From: Pontibacter harenae
GTDB taxonomy: Bacteria > Bacteroidota > Bacteroidia > Cytophagales > Hymenobacteraceae
Assembly (NCBI RefSeq): GCF_020907245.1
Contig: NZ_JAJJWH010000008.1
Coordinates: 1-64,000 of the forward strand
Length of the DNA stretch: 64,000 bases
Reading direction: 5' to 3'
A program made the translations under genes and the position numbers. This document shows positions 44,471 through 52,421 of this stretch, in pieces. The notes under the pieces were generated by a model that saw only the letters and a list, made by a program, of their open reading frames with translations, ran no database searches and was not told where the DNA came from. How positions within the stretch are numbered: position 1 is the first letter of the stretch; every line of letters starts with the position of its first letter.

Positions 44471-44506
44471 CCTCCCCCTGCCCCTCCTAAAAACAGGAGG
44501 GAAGCT
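44471..44506. repeat. Copy 3 (partial) of the CCCCTGCCCCTCC/GGAGGG repeat
   Basis: CCTCCCCCTGCCCCTCC, a loop and GGAGGG match one end of the 20961-21194 element. It lies directly after the DUF1599 stop codon. A weaker GC-rich stretch follows at 44554-44575. Confidence 0.5.
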
Positions 44507-44619
44507 GCGACTGCTGTTTGTGCTGTGGTAAAAGCTCCTCGCTGTAGACAAGCAGGGACCAAAGGGGGCAGGAAAAAACTCTCAAACCCTCTAACTTTTT
44601 AACTCTTTAACTATAAAAG

Positions 44620-45711
44620 ATGAAGTTCATAAGTAAGTTCTGCTGGCTTTTTGTCGGTGTGCTTTTCATATTTTCAGGCCTGATCAAGATAAACGATCCT
44701 GTTGGTACGGCCATAAAGCTGGAGGAATACTTCGAGGTGTTCTCGCAGGACATTGCGCCTTTCTTCAAGGCTTTCGAGCCTTATGCCTTGTTCCTGTCTA
44801 TTTTCCTGAGTTCGCTGGAGATTGTGCTGGGGGTGGCACTTCTAATTCGCTGGCGACTGAAAGCTATTCTGGTGGCACTGCTCGTGATTATCGTGTTCTT
44901 CTCGTTCCTGACTTTCTATTCGGCCTTCTTTAACAAAGTAACCGATTGCGGCTGCTTCGGCGATGCCATTGTACTGACGCCATGGGAGTCGTTTACAAAA
45001 GATTTGGTGCTGCTGGTCATGATTATTATACTGCTGTTTACGCAGCGTTACCTGAGGCCTTTTGTGCAGCCAGCAGTGGGTGCTACTGTTACAGCACTTA
45101 CAGCCGTAATTTCGGTCGTGATTGGCTGGTACGCGTACCAACACCTGCCTTACATCGATTTCAGAGCTTATAAAGAAGGTAATAATATTCCAGCGCTGAT
45201 GCAGGCATCGGCTCCGCTCCGCTATAAGTACATTATGGAAAAGGATGGTAAGGAAGAGGAGTTTGAGGAGTACCCGATGGACGAAAGCTATAAGTTTAAA
45301 GAAATGGTAGCCATAAACCCTGAGGATGGGCCAAAGATCACTGACTTTAATGTGTGGAACGACGAAGGTGACTATACACAGGAAGTTCTGGCAGGAAATA
45401 AACTTATCATCATCATACAAAGTGTTGCCAAAGCTAGCCAGGAAAATTTCGATAAAATAAACCAGTTGGTAACAGCGGCAGAGCAAAGTGGTGTTACTCC
45501 AATGGTAGTTACCTCTTCCAGCAGCCAGGATTTTGAAATTTTCCGCCACGAGGTAAATTTAGCCGTGCCTTATTACTACGGCGATGGCACTGTGCTTAAA
45601 ACCATCATTCGTTCTAACCCAGGCATACTGCTGTTGCAGGACGGTACTGTAAAAGGCAAATGGCACCACAACGATACTCCTGGAATAGAGGAAGTGCAGG
45701 AGTTTTTGTAA
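44620..45711 (+). CDS. BT_3928-type DoxX/MauE-like membrane protein
   Basis: 363 aa. Four membrane segments in the first 150 residues form a DoxX/MauE-like unit (ending FFNKVTDCGCFGDAI, with the conserved Cys-Gly-Cys-Phe). The C-terminal 200 residues look like a thioredoxin-fold domain (NKLIIIIQSVAKASQEN, GILLLQDGTVKGKWHH) without an obvious CxxC. MauE-like proteins supply oxidising or reducing power for envelope disulfides; that role is inferred. It belongs to the conserved folP/cdaA/DUF1599 neighbourhood. Confidence 0.85.
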   Translation: MKFISKFCWLFVGVLFIFSGLIKINDPVGTAIKLEEYFEVFSQDIAPFFKAFEPYALFLSIFLSSLEIVLGVALLIRWRLKAILVALLVIIVFFSFLTFYSAFFNKVTDCGCFGDAIVLTPWESFTKDLVLLVMIIILLFTQRYLRPFVQPAVGATVTALTAVISVVIGWYAYQHLPYIDFRAYKEGNNIPALMQASAPLRYKYIMEKDGKEEEFEEYPMDESYKFKEMVAINPEDGPKITDFNVWNDEGDYTQEVLAGNKLIIIIQSVAKASQENFDKINQLVTAAEQSGVTPMVVTSSSSQDFEIFRHEVNLAVPYYYGDGTVLKTIIRSNPGILLLQDGTVKGKWHHNDTPGIEEVQEFL

Positions 45712-45832
45712 GCGTTATCAGTATGTGTCGGTTCAGGTGTCATAACAGTTAGCAGTGGAGGAGTTTGGGGCGAGGTGTTCTAAAATGTCGTTACCTCCAT
45801 TCATGATTTATAAATCTTAATTCTCAAGAAAG

Positions 45833-46336
45833 GTGTTAATCTTCTTAGTCGGTATGATGGGTAGTGGCAAAACCACGATGGGGCGGCAGCTGGCGGAGCA
45901 GCTGAGCTATACTTTTGTGGACCTGGATGAGTACATTGTGCAGCAGGAGGGGAGAACAGTAGCCCAGATTTTTGAGCAGGAGGGGGCGGATAGGTTCAGA
46001 GAGTTAGAGCGTGAGCACCTGATGGGGGTAGTGCAGCATTATAAACAGGCTGTAGTGGCTACGGGTGGCGGAGCACCCTGCTTTTTTGACAATATGGAGT
46101 TTATAAACCAACACGGGAAAAGCGTTTTTCTGGATGTGCCCATTGGTGAAATTACGCGCAGGCTCTACAATTCGGATATGGCCGTGCGGCCGCTTATAGC
46201 AGGAAAAACAGAAGATGAACTTAAGGCTTTTATAGCTAAGGTTTTAGAGCAACGACGACCTTTTTACCTGCAAGCACATCATATTTTATCGGGGGAAAAT
46301 AATAACATGCCTACGTTGTTTACGTTATTCCAATAG
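45833..46336 (+). CDS. aroK: Shikimate kinase
   Basis: 167 aa from GTG 45833. Phosphorylates shikimate in aromatic amino-acid synthesis. P-loop GMMGSGKTT (7-15), the shikimate-binding Asp in DLDEYI, the FRELEREHL helix, and VVATGGGAPC are all present. The start MLIFLVGMMG fits the family. No close operon partner. Confidence 0.95.
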   Translation: MLIFLVGMMGSGKTTMGRQLAEQLSYTFVDLDEYIVQQEGRTVAQIFEQEGADRFRELEREHLMGVVQHYKQAVVATGGGAPCFFDNMEFINQHGKSVFLDVPIGEITRRLYNSDMAVRPLIAGKTEDELKAFIAKVLEQRRPFYLQAHHILSGENNNMPTLFTLFQ

Positions 46337-46439
46337 CATATAAGGCTGCACGCTGTTGCCGTCCCTCATAGCGCGTGTAGCAACTTCTAATATTTTATCT
46401 AATATTTGCAGTTGAAAAAAGTATATAGCTAGAAAGTAT

Positions 46440-47048
46440 ATGAAACCGAATCATAAAGGAAGTGCTCAACTTTTTCAGAACCCAGTTCTAGAAAAACTCA
46501 CCCGAACAAATGTTGCTGTTCCGATCTCCATTTTTATCATTATCGCTATCGGATTAATTTATTATGGTGTTACCCACAGCTTTATTAATATTTTAGAAGC
46601 GGTTAGCTTTTTCTTTTTAGGCTGGTTAATTTTTACTTTTATAGAGTACCTGGCGCACCGCTACGTGTTCCATATGGAAACAGACACGCCGCTGAAGGCA
46701 CGCTTGCAGTACCTTTTCCATGGCAACCACCACGAATTTCCGAAAGACAAGAAGCGACTGGCTATGCCGCCGGTTGTAAGTATTCTGTACGCCTCGGCTT
46801 TCTTCTTTTTCTTTAAGCTGATTTTTGGGCAGTTTGTATTTGGTGTTGTGGCTGGGGTGTTATTCGGCTACGCTATGTACCTGTATGTGCATTATGCCGT
46901 GCATGCTTATGCTCCGCCTAAAAACTTTTTAAAGGTACTATGGGTGCATCACAGCATTCATCATTACAAAGACCATGATGCCGCATTTGGTGTGTCTTCG
47001 CCGCTGTGGGACCATATTTTAGGCACAATGCCTAAGAAAACAAAATAA
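46440..47048 (+). CDS. Fatty acid hydroxylase/sterol desaturase superfamily protein
   Basis: 202 aa, integral membrane di-iron enzyme. The histidine clusters are HRYVFH, HGNHHEFPKD, HYAVHAY and HHSIHHYKDHD, the 8-9 His set that binds the two irons. Two or three membrane segments lie between. Substrate unknown; carotenoid and fatty-acid hydroxylases share this pattern. Ends with a perfect 20-bp stem terminator. Confidence 0.9.
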   Translation: MKPNHKGSAQLFQNPVLEKLTRTNVAVPISIFIIIAIGLIYYGVTHSFINILEAVSFFFLGWLIFTFIEYLAHRYVFHMETDTPLKARLQYLFHGNHHEFPKDKKRLAMPPVVSILYASAFFFFFKLIFGQFVFGVVAGVLFGYAMYLYVHYAVHAYAPPKNFLKVLWVHHSIHHYKDHDAAFGVSSPLWDHILGTMPKKTK

Positions 47049-47062
47049 AAGCTTACCGAATA

Positions 47063-47102
47063 AAACAGAAAAAGGAGCCTCGCGAGGCTCCTTTTTCTGT
47101 TT
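47063..47102. terminator. Perfect palindromic terminator
   Basis: The 40 bases pair as 20 + 20 around the centre at 47082/47083. It lies between the convergent hydroxylase and the small lipoprotein gene and serves both. Confidence 0.9.
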
Positions 47103-47276
47103 CTATCTTCTGGTTATTTTCTTAAATATCCAAATGATCAATGCCACGACTATTACGATGATAATGAGCGCGGTCCACATGCCTGCTTTAAATATGTCTC
47201 CTACCAGCTCACAACTGCTCATCGTAAAGGCCAGTAGCACAAAAAGCATCGATAGGTATAGTCTGAAGTTGTTCAT
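47103..47276 (-). CDS. Tiny membrane lipoprotein, often misnamed phosphatidate cytidylyltransferase
   Basis: 57 aa from ATG 47276 (a start at 47336 is less fitting). A lipoprotein-like start with MSSCELVGDIFKAG (Cys16-17 region) is followed by one membrane helix (about 27-48) and a basic tail KKITRR. Short Bacteroidota proteins of this kind are often called phosphatidate cytidylyltransferase, which 57 residues cannot be. Function unknown. Confidence 0.8.
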   Translation of the reverse strand: MNNFRLYLSMLFVLLAFTMSSCELVGDIFKAGMWTALIIIVIVVALIIWIFKKITRR

Positions 47277-47523
47277 AGTTTTATCTTGTCTGTTTCGCGG
47301 CGTGTTTATGCATGGCACTTTTAGATAAACAAGCATCCGCTTTCGTTAATATGAAAGTATTGCCATGTATAATCTGATACTCGCTTTCAAACGAAAAGGT
47401 TAATATGGATGGCCCTGTAAATGTATTAGTTAAAGCTATGGAGGAGAGATTTGTGATAGCTTTGTAACTTTCATTAGCTTGGCCGCTTATAGGTAAGGTA
47501 TTATAAGTTTGAGGAGGAAAAAG

Positions 47524-47943
47524 ATGAAGGATAAGTATACTTGGGATGAGGTAGAGTTTGCTGTTGATCAGTTATCTAAGGCTCTGCAGGACAAGGGAAT
47601 TACCTGTGTAGCAGCTGTAGGCCGTGGAGGTTGCATACCAGCAGCGCTGGTAGCTCATAAGCTAGGTATTGATGTGGTAGACTATGTTAACTATAACCGA
47701 GAAAATGGTTTCTTGGGTGATAGCCTTACGGGGCGCTTACAGTTTGATGATGTGTTGTTTATTGATGATGCAACGGAAACTGGTGGCACGATGGACTTTG
47801 TCAGAACACGTTATGGTAACGCTGCTATGGTAGCTGTGCTTTTCTGTGCAGAAGACAGCCAGGGGAACAAGCCAGATTTTGTAGGTTGTAGTTATGCAGG
47901 CGAGTGTCCCAAAATGCCATGGGAGGTGAGCGATGGTCGCTAA
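47524..47943 (+). CDS. Phosphoribosyltransferase-domain protein
   Basis: 139 aa from ATG 47524, preceded by a strong Shine-Dalgarno-like GAGGAGG. A TTG at 47509 is in frame but not needed. The PRPP loop is VLFIDDATETGGTMDFV (FIDDATETGGT key residues), and AVGRGGCIPAALVAHKLG is the PRTase-type beta1 region. It resembles xanthine/hypoxanthine PRTases in fold; the base is unknown. The SD start and lone setting suggest transfer, possibly from phage. No operon partner. Confidence 0.8.
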   Translation: MKDKYTWDEVEFAVDQLSKALQDKGITCVAAVGRGGCIPAALVAHKLGIDVVDYVNYNRENGFLGDSLTGRLQFDDVLFIDDATETGGTMDFVRTRYGNAAMVAVLFCAEDSQGNKPDFVGCSYAGECPKMPWEVSDGR

Positions 47944-48116
47944 AATAGGTGTGAAAATCAGGCTGCTAAAGAGGAGTGGTAGTAGCGGGGCTATGTAAGC
48001 TTGTTGTCTGAAATAAGAGATCTTTTTATGATTTCAGGGGCTTTTTAATACCGTGTGCCAGTTGAAAATTTAAGGAGCTGCAAAAGAGCAAATCGACTTC
48101 TAGCTTGTACATTTAA

Positions 48117-48151
48117 AAAAGCCGCTCACCTGGTTTGGGTGAGCGGCTTTT
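48117..48151 (-). terminator. Terminator of the small gene at 48155
   Basis: AAAAGCCGCTCACC (48117-48130) pairs with GGTGAGCGGCTTTT (48138-48151), with A and T runs on either side. Confidence 0.85.
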
Positions 48152-48154
48152 GTT

Positions 48155-48388
48155 TTATACAGTAAGAGCGGCTTGTTTTAGTTTGGCAACTCCTTTCGTG
48201 TCTACAATTTCGCCTTTACCGCATAACTGAGAAAGCTCAGCTATTAAGGTTGGGTCAGAAACAAAAACTCTAGACTTGTATAGATTATCTTTAAAAAAGC
48301 GGCAATATAGTCTGTCTGAGCTAATCAGTGTTAAAGCGATAACATCACAGTTATCGAGCTTATCATAAAAATCAGTTAATGTATTCAT
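48155..48388 (-). CDS. Small protein of unknown function
   Basis: 77 aa from ATG 48388. The pattern is short strands and helices (MNTLTDFYDKLDNCDVIALTL, key residues LDNCDVIA; then SDPTLIAELSQLCGKG). I recognise no family. Cytosolic, with two Cys. A strong terminator behind it supports a real gene. Confidence 0.6.
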   Translation of the reverse strand: MNTLTDFYDKLDNCDVIALTLISSDRLYCRFFKDNLYKSRVFVSDPTLIAELSQLCGKGEIVDTKGVAKLKQAALTV

Positions 48389-48421
48389 CTCAAGCACTAT
48401 AAATATGTAATGGGAATGCAA

Positions 48422-48931
48422 ACTTAATAGCTTTTTTTAAAACATCTGTTTAAACGTTAAAGTTTTTTGCATATTTTTTAGGTTATGGAATTTGCCAGCC
48501 TCCTGCAAGTCTTTCTTTTCTCTCCTGGCAAGATTACCAAAACCTCTTGTTTTCGGCAGTGATAGCCCTATGGTGATAAGATTGTTTTATAGCTATATAT
48601 AGCGTGTTCTTTTTAAGGAAATAGTATTTTTAGAAATAAGAAAGTTTTAAAATGTACGAATCCAATATTCTACAGCAGCGCCTAATGATGCTGCGCATGG
48701 TGTAGTCACGCCATCACAACCTCTTTCCACAGGATAGACATTGATGGCTATAGGCCTTAACGACTTTCTTCAATTCTGTCTATTGCCGGGACAATGAGCC
48801 GCTGTAGCTATGGAACAATCTGGGGGTGAGTTCTTTGAGATGACAGCGTATCGAAAGAGGTAAAAGCTGAAGATATAGGTTTGTTTTGAAAGGCTAACAG
48901 GTATATTTACGAGTTATAATGGATTGGTATG
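48422..48931. other. Gap without a supportable gene
   Basis: About 510 bases before the AraC pseudogene. Nothing here is long enough or family-like enough to call; one 17-codon ORF (48652) is not supported. AT-rich and repeat-free by eye. Confidence 0.5.
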
Positions 48932-49167
48932 ATGCTGTACATCAAATACATGGTTAGCTTGCGCAGCAAAATGATGGTGAAGAAAGAACTGACAACCTGG
49001 GCTCGCAGTATGTGATGGTTGATTTGGGCACCGTTGAGATGCTTGAAAACATAACACTGAAACAACGTACATTACTGAAAAACAATCTCCTGCTGTTTGG
49101 CCAGTGCCTTCCTCAATCTTTCTACAGGTGTATCTACTATAGGTCAAGCTTAACAGGTAAGTTATAA
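48932..49167 (+). pseudogene. Decayed duplicate of the AraC regulator
   Basis: ATG 48932 opens MLYIKYMVSLRSKMMVKKEL, which aligns with the first 20 residues of the intact AraC gene at 49474. The frame stops at about 49011, but the next frame, from 48997, continues the alignment (LGSQYVMVDLGTVEML against LGLQSEYVVVDLGMVEI) and on to TAA 49165-49167. So at least one frameshift and a stop are present, and the DNA-binding C-terminal domain is missing or heavily shortened. The closing SFYR resembles the SFYK near the end of the intact copy, which would mean an internal deletion; that part is tentative. Confidence 0.75.
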
Positions 49168-49473
49168 TCTGTCCTGTTACTAATTTTCCAGATTAAACTT
49201 GGGCTGTTAGTAACAGGATGGATTTTTTTGTTTTAACTAACTGGTATTACTGTTTTTAACGCGGCATAGGCTTCTTTATGAATTTATACTTTACGGCTTA
49301 ATGAATTAATATTCTATCCCAAACGTCGTAAGTATAAATAACAGAACCTGTTTTACACTTACTTGTAAAACCCCTGATCTCATTGCTCATCACTCGCACC
49401 AGGTTCTAATCACTTTGCTAGCAGCAGCGCCGTATCATACTCCCGGATTTGAGTATGCACTTTACGAACACAA

Positions 49474-50040
49474 ATGAAACTATACATTAAGTACATGGTC
49501 AGTAACCGCTGCAAGACACTGGTGCAGGAAGAACTCATAAGTCTCGGACTGCAATCGGAATATGTTGTGGTGGATTTGGGTATGGTGGAAATACACAAAG
49601 ATATTACCGACATACAACTCGAACAGCTAAATGAAAACCTGAGCAAAGTCGGTCTGGTGTTACTTGATGACAGCAAGAGCAAACTAGTTGATAAAATAAA
49701 GGCGCTTATCACAGATATGATCCACTCTTCGGAAGAACAGCCGAAGGTGAATTACTCCGTTTACATCAGCGAAAAGCTTGGCTACAACTATAATTACCTG
49801 GCCAATCTCTTCTCCGAAGTCAAAGGCATTACCATTCAGCAATTCATCATCATCCATAAGATAGAGAAAGCAAAAGAGCTGCTGTTTTATGATGAACTTA
49901 ATCTGACCGAAATTGCCCATCGCCTGCATTATAGCAGTGTCGCCCATTTATCCAGCCAGTTCAAAAAGGTAACGGGGCTTTCGCCTTCGTTTTACAAGCA
50001 GATAAAAGATAAGCGCGAAGGCGTACTCGAGAACCTGTAA
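49474..50040 (+). CDS. AraC family transcriptional regulator
   Basis: 188 aa. The C-terminal DNA-binding domain (about 95-185) carries both helix-turn-helix units: YNYNYLANLFSEVKG with ITIQQF, then NLTEIAHRLHYSSVAHLSSQFKKVTGLSPSFYK, a standard AraC pattern. The N-terminal 90 residues (MKLYIKYMVSNRCKTLVQEE) are a small domain that recurs in Bacteroidota stress-linked AraC regulators; a decayed copy lies just upstream. The KaiC-like gene starts 283 bases downstream. It may control the KaiC/KaiB genes, but the gap and lack of a seen operator make that an inference. Confidence 0.9.
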   Translation: MKLYIKYMVSNRCKTLVQEELISLGLQSEYVVVDLGMVEIHKDITDIQLEQLNENLSKVGLVLLDDSKSKLVDKIKALITDMIHSSEEQPKVNYSVYISEKLGYNYNYLANLFSEVKGITIQQFIIIHKIEKAKELLFYDELNLTEIAHRLHYSSVAHLSSQFKKVTGLSPSFYKQIKDKREGVLENL

Positions 50041-50322
50041 AATTTGAAACATACTTGAATAAGTATGTAAAGTTTTCTCTCTTGTTTGCCTCAATTTTGT
50101 GCACTCTTAAGGTATAAGTATTTCATGCTTAAAGTGTGCTTTTATTATGTATAAGTTTTAATTCATCATTCATTATCCCCACAGGTGTATAGAGGCCTTG
50201 GCCTGAATTTTTAAATAGAGGTTTGCAAGCATGCTTCATAAAGCTCATTAAAAAAGCCTGCCGCCAGAGTACCTCTACCTATAAGTCCAAAACCATACTT
50301 CCACTTCCAAAACCGCTTACGT

Positions 50323-51792
50323 TTGCCTATGAACCTTCAAAAACTAGAAACAGGAAACACTTCCTTTGATCATATTTCACATGGCGGATTACCATTAGGC
50401 CGGACAACACTTGTGGCAGGCAGTTCTGGCAGTGCCAAAACGCTGTTTGGCGCACAATTTTTAGCAATGGGCATTCAGTTGTTCGATCAGCCTGGAGTAT
50501 TTGTCACCTTTGAAGAACAGATAGACGATATCCGGAGAAACCTTAAAAGCTTTAATTGGGATATTGATACCTGGGAAAAAGAAGGCAAATGGGTATTTGT
50601 AGATGCCGCCCCCAAAGAGGAAAACATAATAGCTGTTGGAGATTTCGATCTGAGCGCTTTTAGGATTAGGCTAGAGAGAGCGGTGCAGAAAAGCAAGGCG
50701 CAACGGGTGGTTATAGATTCGATAGGCAGCATCTTTATGCAATTTCACGAAGAGATGCATGCCATTCGTCGGGAGCTGATACAGGTAGCCCTGACCCTGT
50801 CGCGATTAGGTGCAACCTCTATCATTACGGCTGAACGCCTGGAAGAATATGGTAGGATCACACGCTTTGGAGTAGAAGAGTTTCTGACGGATAACGTGGT
50901 CATACTTCGTAACGTGCTACAGAACGAGAAGCGCCGAAGAACCATCGAGATTCTGAAGTTCAGGGGAAGCAACCACGAGAAAGGCGAAAACCCGTTTACC
51001 ATAAACCCTGAAAAGGCCATTGTTATTATTCCGCTTTCGGCTATGAGCCTGAAGCATGCCTCTTTGAACGAACGGGTAACATCTGGTATACCAGCACTGG
51101 ACAAAATGATTGACGGAGGTTTTTACAAAGGCTCCATTAACCTTATTTCTGGGGCAATCGGGGCTGGTAAAACATTGCTTGTAGCCAACTTTATAAACGG
51201 TATACGGCAGAACAAGGAACGTTGCCTGCTCATGGCTTTTGAAGAAAGCAGCGAGCAGCTTTACCGTAACGCTGCAAACTGGGGCATAGATTTTAAGCAA
51301 CTGGAAGAAGAAGGGCTCTTGAAGGTGTTATGTGTTTATCCTGAGATTTCTTCGCTGGAAGATCATTTTATAAACATTCAGGAACTTGTAAAAACTTTCA
51401 AACCCGACAGGATTGCTATCGATAGTTTATCTGCTCTGTCGCGCACATCCTCTGACAAAGGATTTAGGGAATTTATCATTGCCTTTACTTCGTACCTCAA
51501 GCACCTGGAAATTACAGGCATGTTTACGTCTAACACGCCCCTTCTTGCAGGCGGCACATCTGATACGGAAGGCAATATTTCACCCATCACAGATTCGATT
51601 ATACTGCTGCGCTATGTAGAAATGAATGGGGAAATGCAACGCAGTATAGCTGTGCTTAAAATGCGCGGTTCCAAACACGATTTTTCTATTCGAAAGTTTT
51701 CTATCTCAGATGAGGGGGCCGAGATAGGAAGCCACTTCGCTGGCATTAGCGGCATAATGACAGGCAACCCAATGCTTATTAAGCATAAGTAG
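50323..51792 (+). CDS. KaiC-like double-domain ATPase
   Basis: 489 aa with two RecA-like KaiC domains. CI (about 10-240) has P-loop GSSGSAKT (33-40), where the Gly before Lys is Ala, and catalytic Glu64-Glu65 (TFEEQ). CII (about 255-480) has intact P-loop GAIGAGKT (277-284) and Glu307-Glu308 (AFEES). In CII the cyanobacterial phosphosite pair Ser431-Thr432 corresponds to Ser420-Pro421 (NISPITD), and Thr426 corresponds to Thr415. So it can probably bind and hydrolyse ATP, but the two-step phosphorylation cycle of clock KaiC seems blocked. It sits next to a KaiB-like gene 58 bases downstream. Role: likely a stress- or signal-linked KaiC, not a canonical clock; inferred. Confidence 0.93.
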   Translation: MPMNLQKLETGNTSFDHISHGGLPLGRTTLVAGSSGSAKTLFGAQFLAMGIQLFDQPGVFVTFEEQIDDIRRNLKSFNWDIDTWEKEGKWVFVDAAPKEENIIAVGDFDLSAFRIRLERAVQKSKAQRVVIDSIGSIFMQFHEEMHAIRRELIQVALTLSRLGATSIITAERLEEYGRITRFGVEEFLTDNVVILRNVLQNEKRRRTIEILKFRGSNHEKGENPFTINPEKAIVIIPLSAMSLKHASLNERVTSGIPALDKMIDGGFYKGSINLISGAIGAGKTLLVANFINGIRQNKERCLLMAFEESSEQLYRNAANWGIDFKQLEEEGLLKVLCVYPEISSLEDHFINIQELVKTFKPDRIAIDSLSALSRTSSDKGFREFIIAFTSYLKHLEITGMFTSNTPLLAGGTSDTEGNISPITDSIILLRYVEMNGEMQRSIAVLKMRGSKHDFSIRKFSISDEGAEIGSHFAGISGIMTGNPMLIKHK

Positions 51793-51849
51793 CATTTAGT
51801 AGTAGCACACCATACCGGTATATACTGGAACTTTTAGCCAAACTAACAG

Positions 51850-52131
51850 ATGAGCAAGCATGAATTTCAGCTCTTTATTAATGGACACAGCCCAAACTCG
51901 ATAGAGGCCGTGGACACTCTACTTAAGATCTGCAAGGAAAATCTAAATGACAATTACAATCTTGAAATAATTGATATTCAGAAAGATCCTGATAAGGCGG
52001 AGAAAGCAGGGATTATAGCTATACCTACCCTGATCAGAATGTATCCAGAGCCAGTTAACCGTATTATAGGCGCCTTAAATGTTAGAAGCCGTGTGTTAGC
52101 CGGACTAGGAATTCCGAGCATGTATTCTTAA
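51850..52131 (+). CDS. KaiB-like protein
   Basis: 93 aa, close to the KaiB length of about 100. The KaiB core is clear: FQLFINGHSPNSIEAVDTL, then EIIDIQKDPDKAEKAGIIAIPTLIRMYPEPVNRIIG, where key residues are the PTL and PEPVNRIIG. It binds KaiC through the CI domain in the cyanobacterial system; with the altered KaiC upstream the pair may do the same. The gene is 58 bases after kaiC and ends in a strong terminator, so the two form an operon. Confidence 0.9.
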   Translation: MSKHEFQLFINGHSPNSIEAVDTLLKICKENLNDNYNLEIIDIQKDPDKAEKAGIIAIPTLIRMYPEPVNRIIGALNVRSRVLAGLGIPSMYS

Positions 52132-52189
52132 AGGTTCTACTTTAAGCATACATACAGTTTTAAAGTATAACATTGCCTGTAATATATAC

Positions 52190-52237
52190 AGAAGGCACAG
52201 AAACAAAGATCTAAACTTCTTTGTTTCTGTGCCTTCT
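52190..52237 (+). terminator. Perfect 20-bp stem terminator of kaiC-kaiB
   Basis: Bases 52190-52209 and 52218-52237 pair without mismatch around an 8-base loop. It ends the KaiC/KaiB transcript. Confidence 0.9.
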
Positions 52238-52421
52238 TTCGCTTTAGGGCAAGCCAAGTATAAACCAAAGTTGTTTTCAAAACATGTGATATATATAACA
52301 TACTATATTAAGTATGTAACACTTCACGATCTGTAAACCCTCATCTTTGTAACATCAAATACTGCCGTGCTTAATATAAGATGCACGCACCCGCCAGTAA
52401 CGGAGAATTAACAAAGACCCA

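Noticed and set aside
44842..45549. A 235-codon minus-strand frame over the BT_3928-type gene
   Set aside because: Shadow of a well-supported membrane-protein gene; rich in His, Cys and Asn with no family match.
48914..49147. Minus-strand ORF of 77 codons
   Set aside because: It is the complement of the decayed AraC copy; the plus-strand alignment to the intact regulator explains the sequence better.
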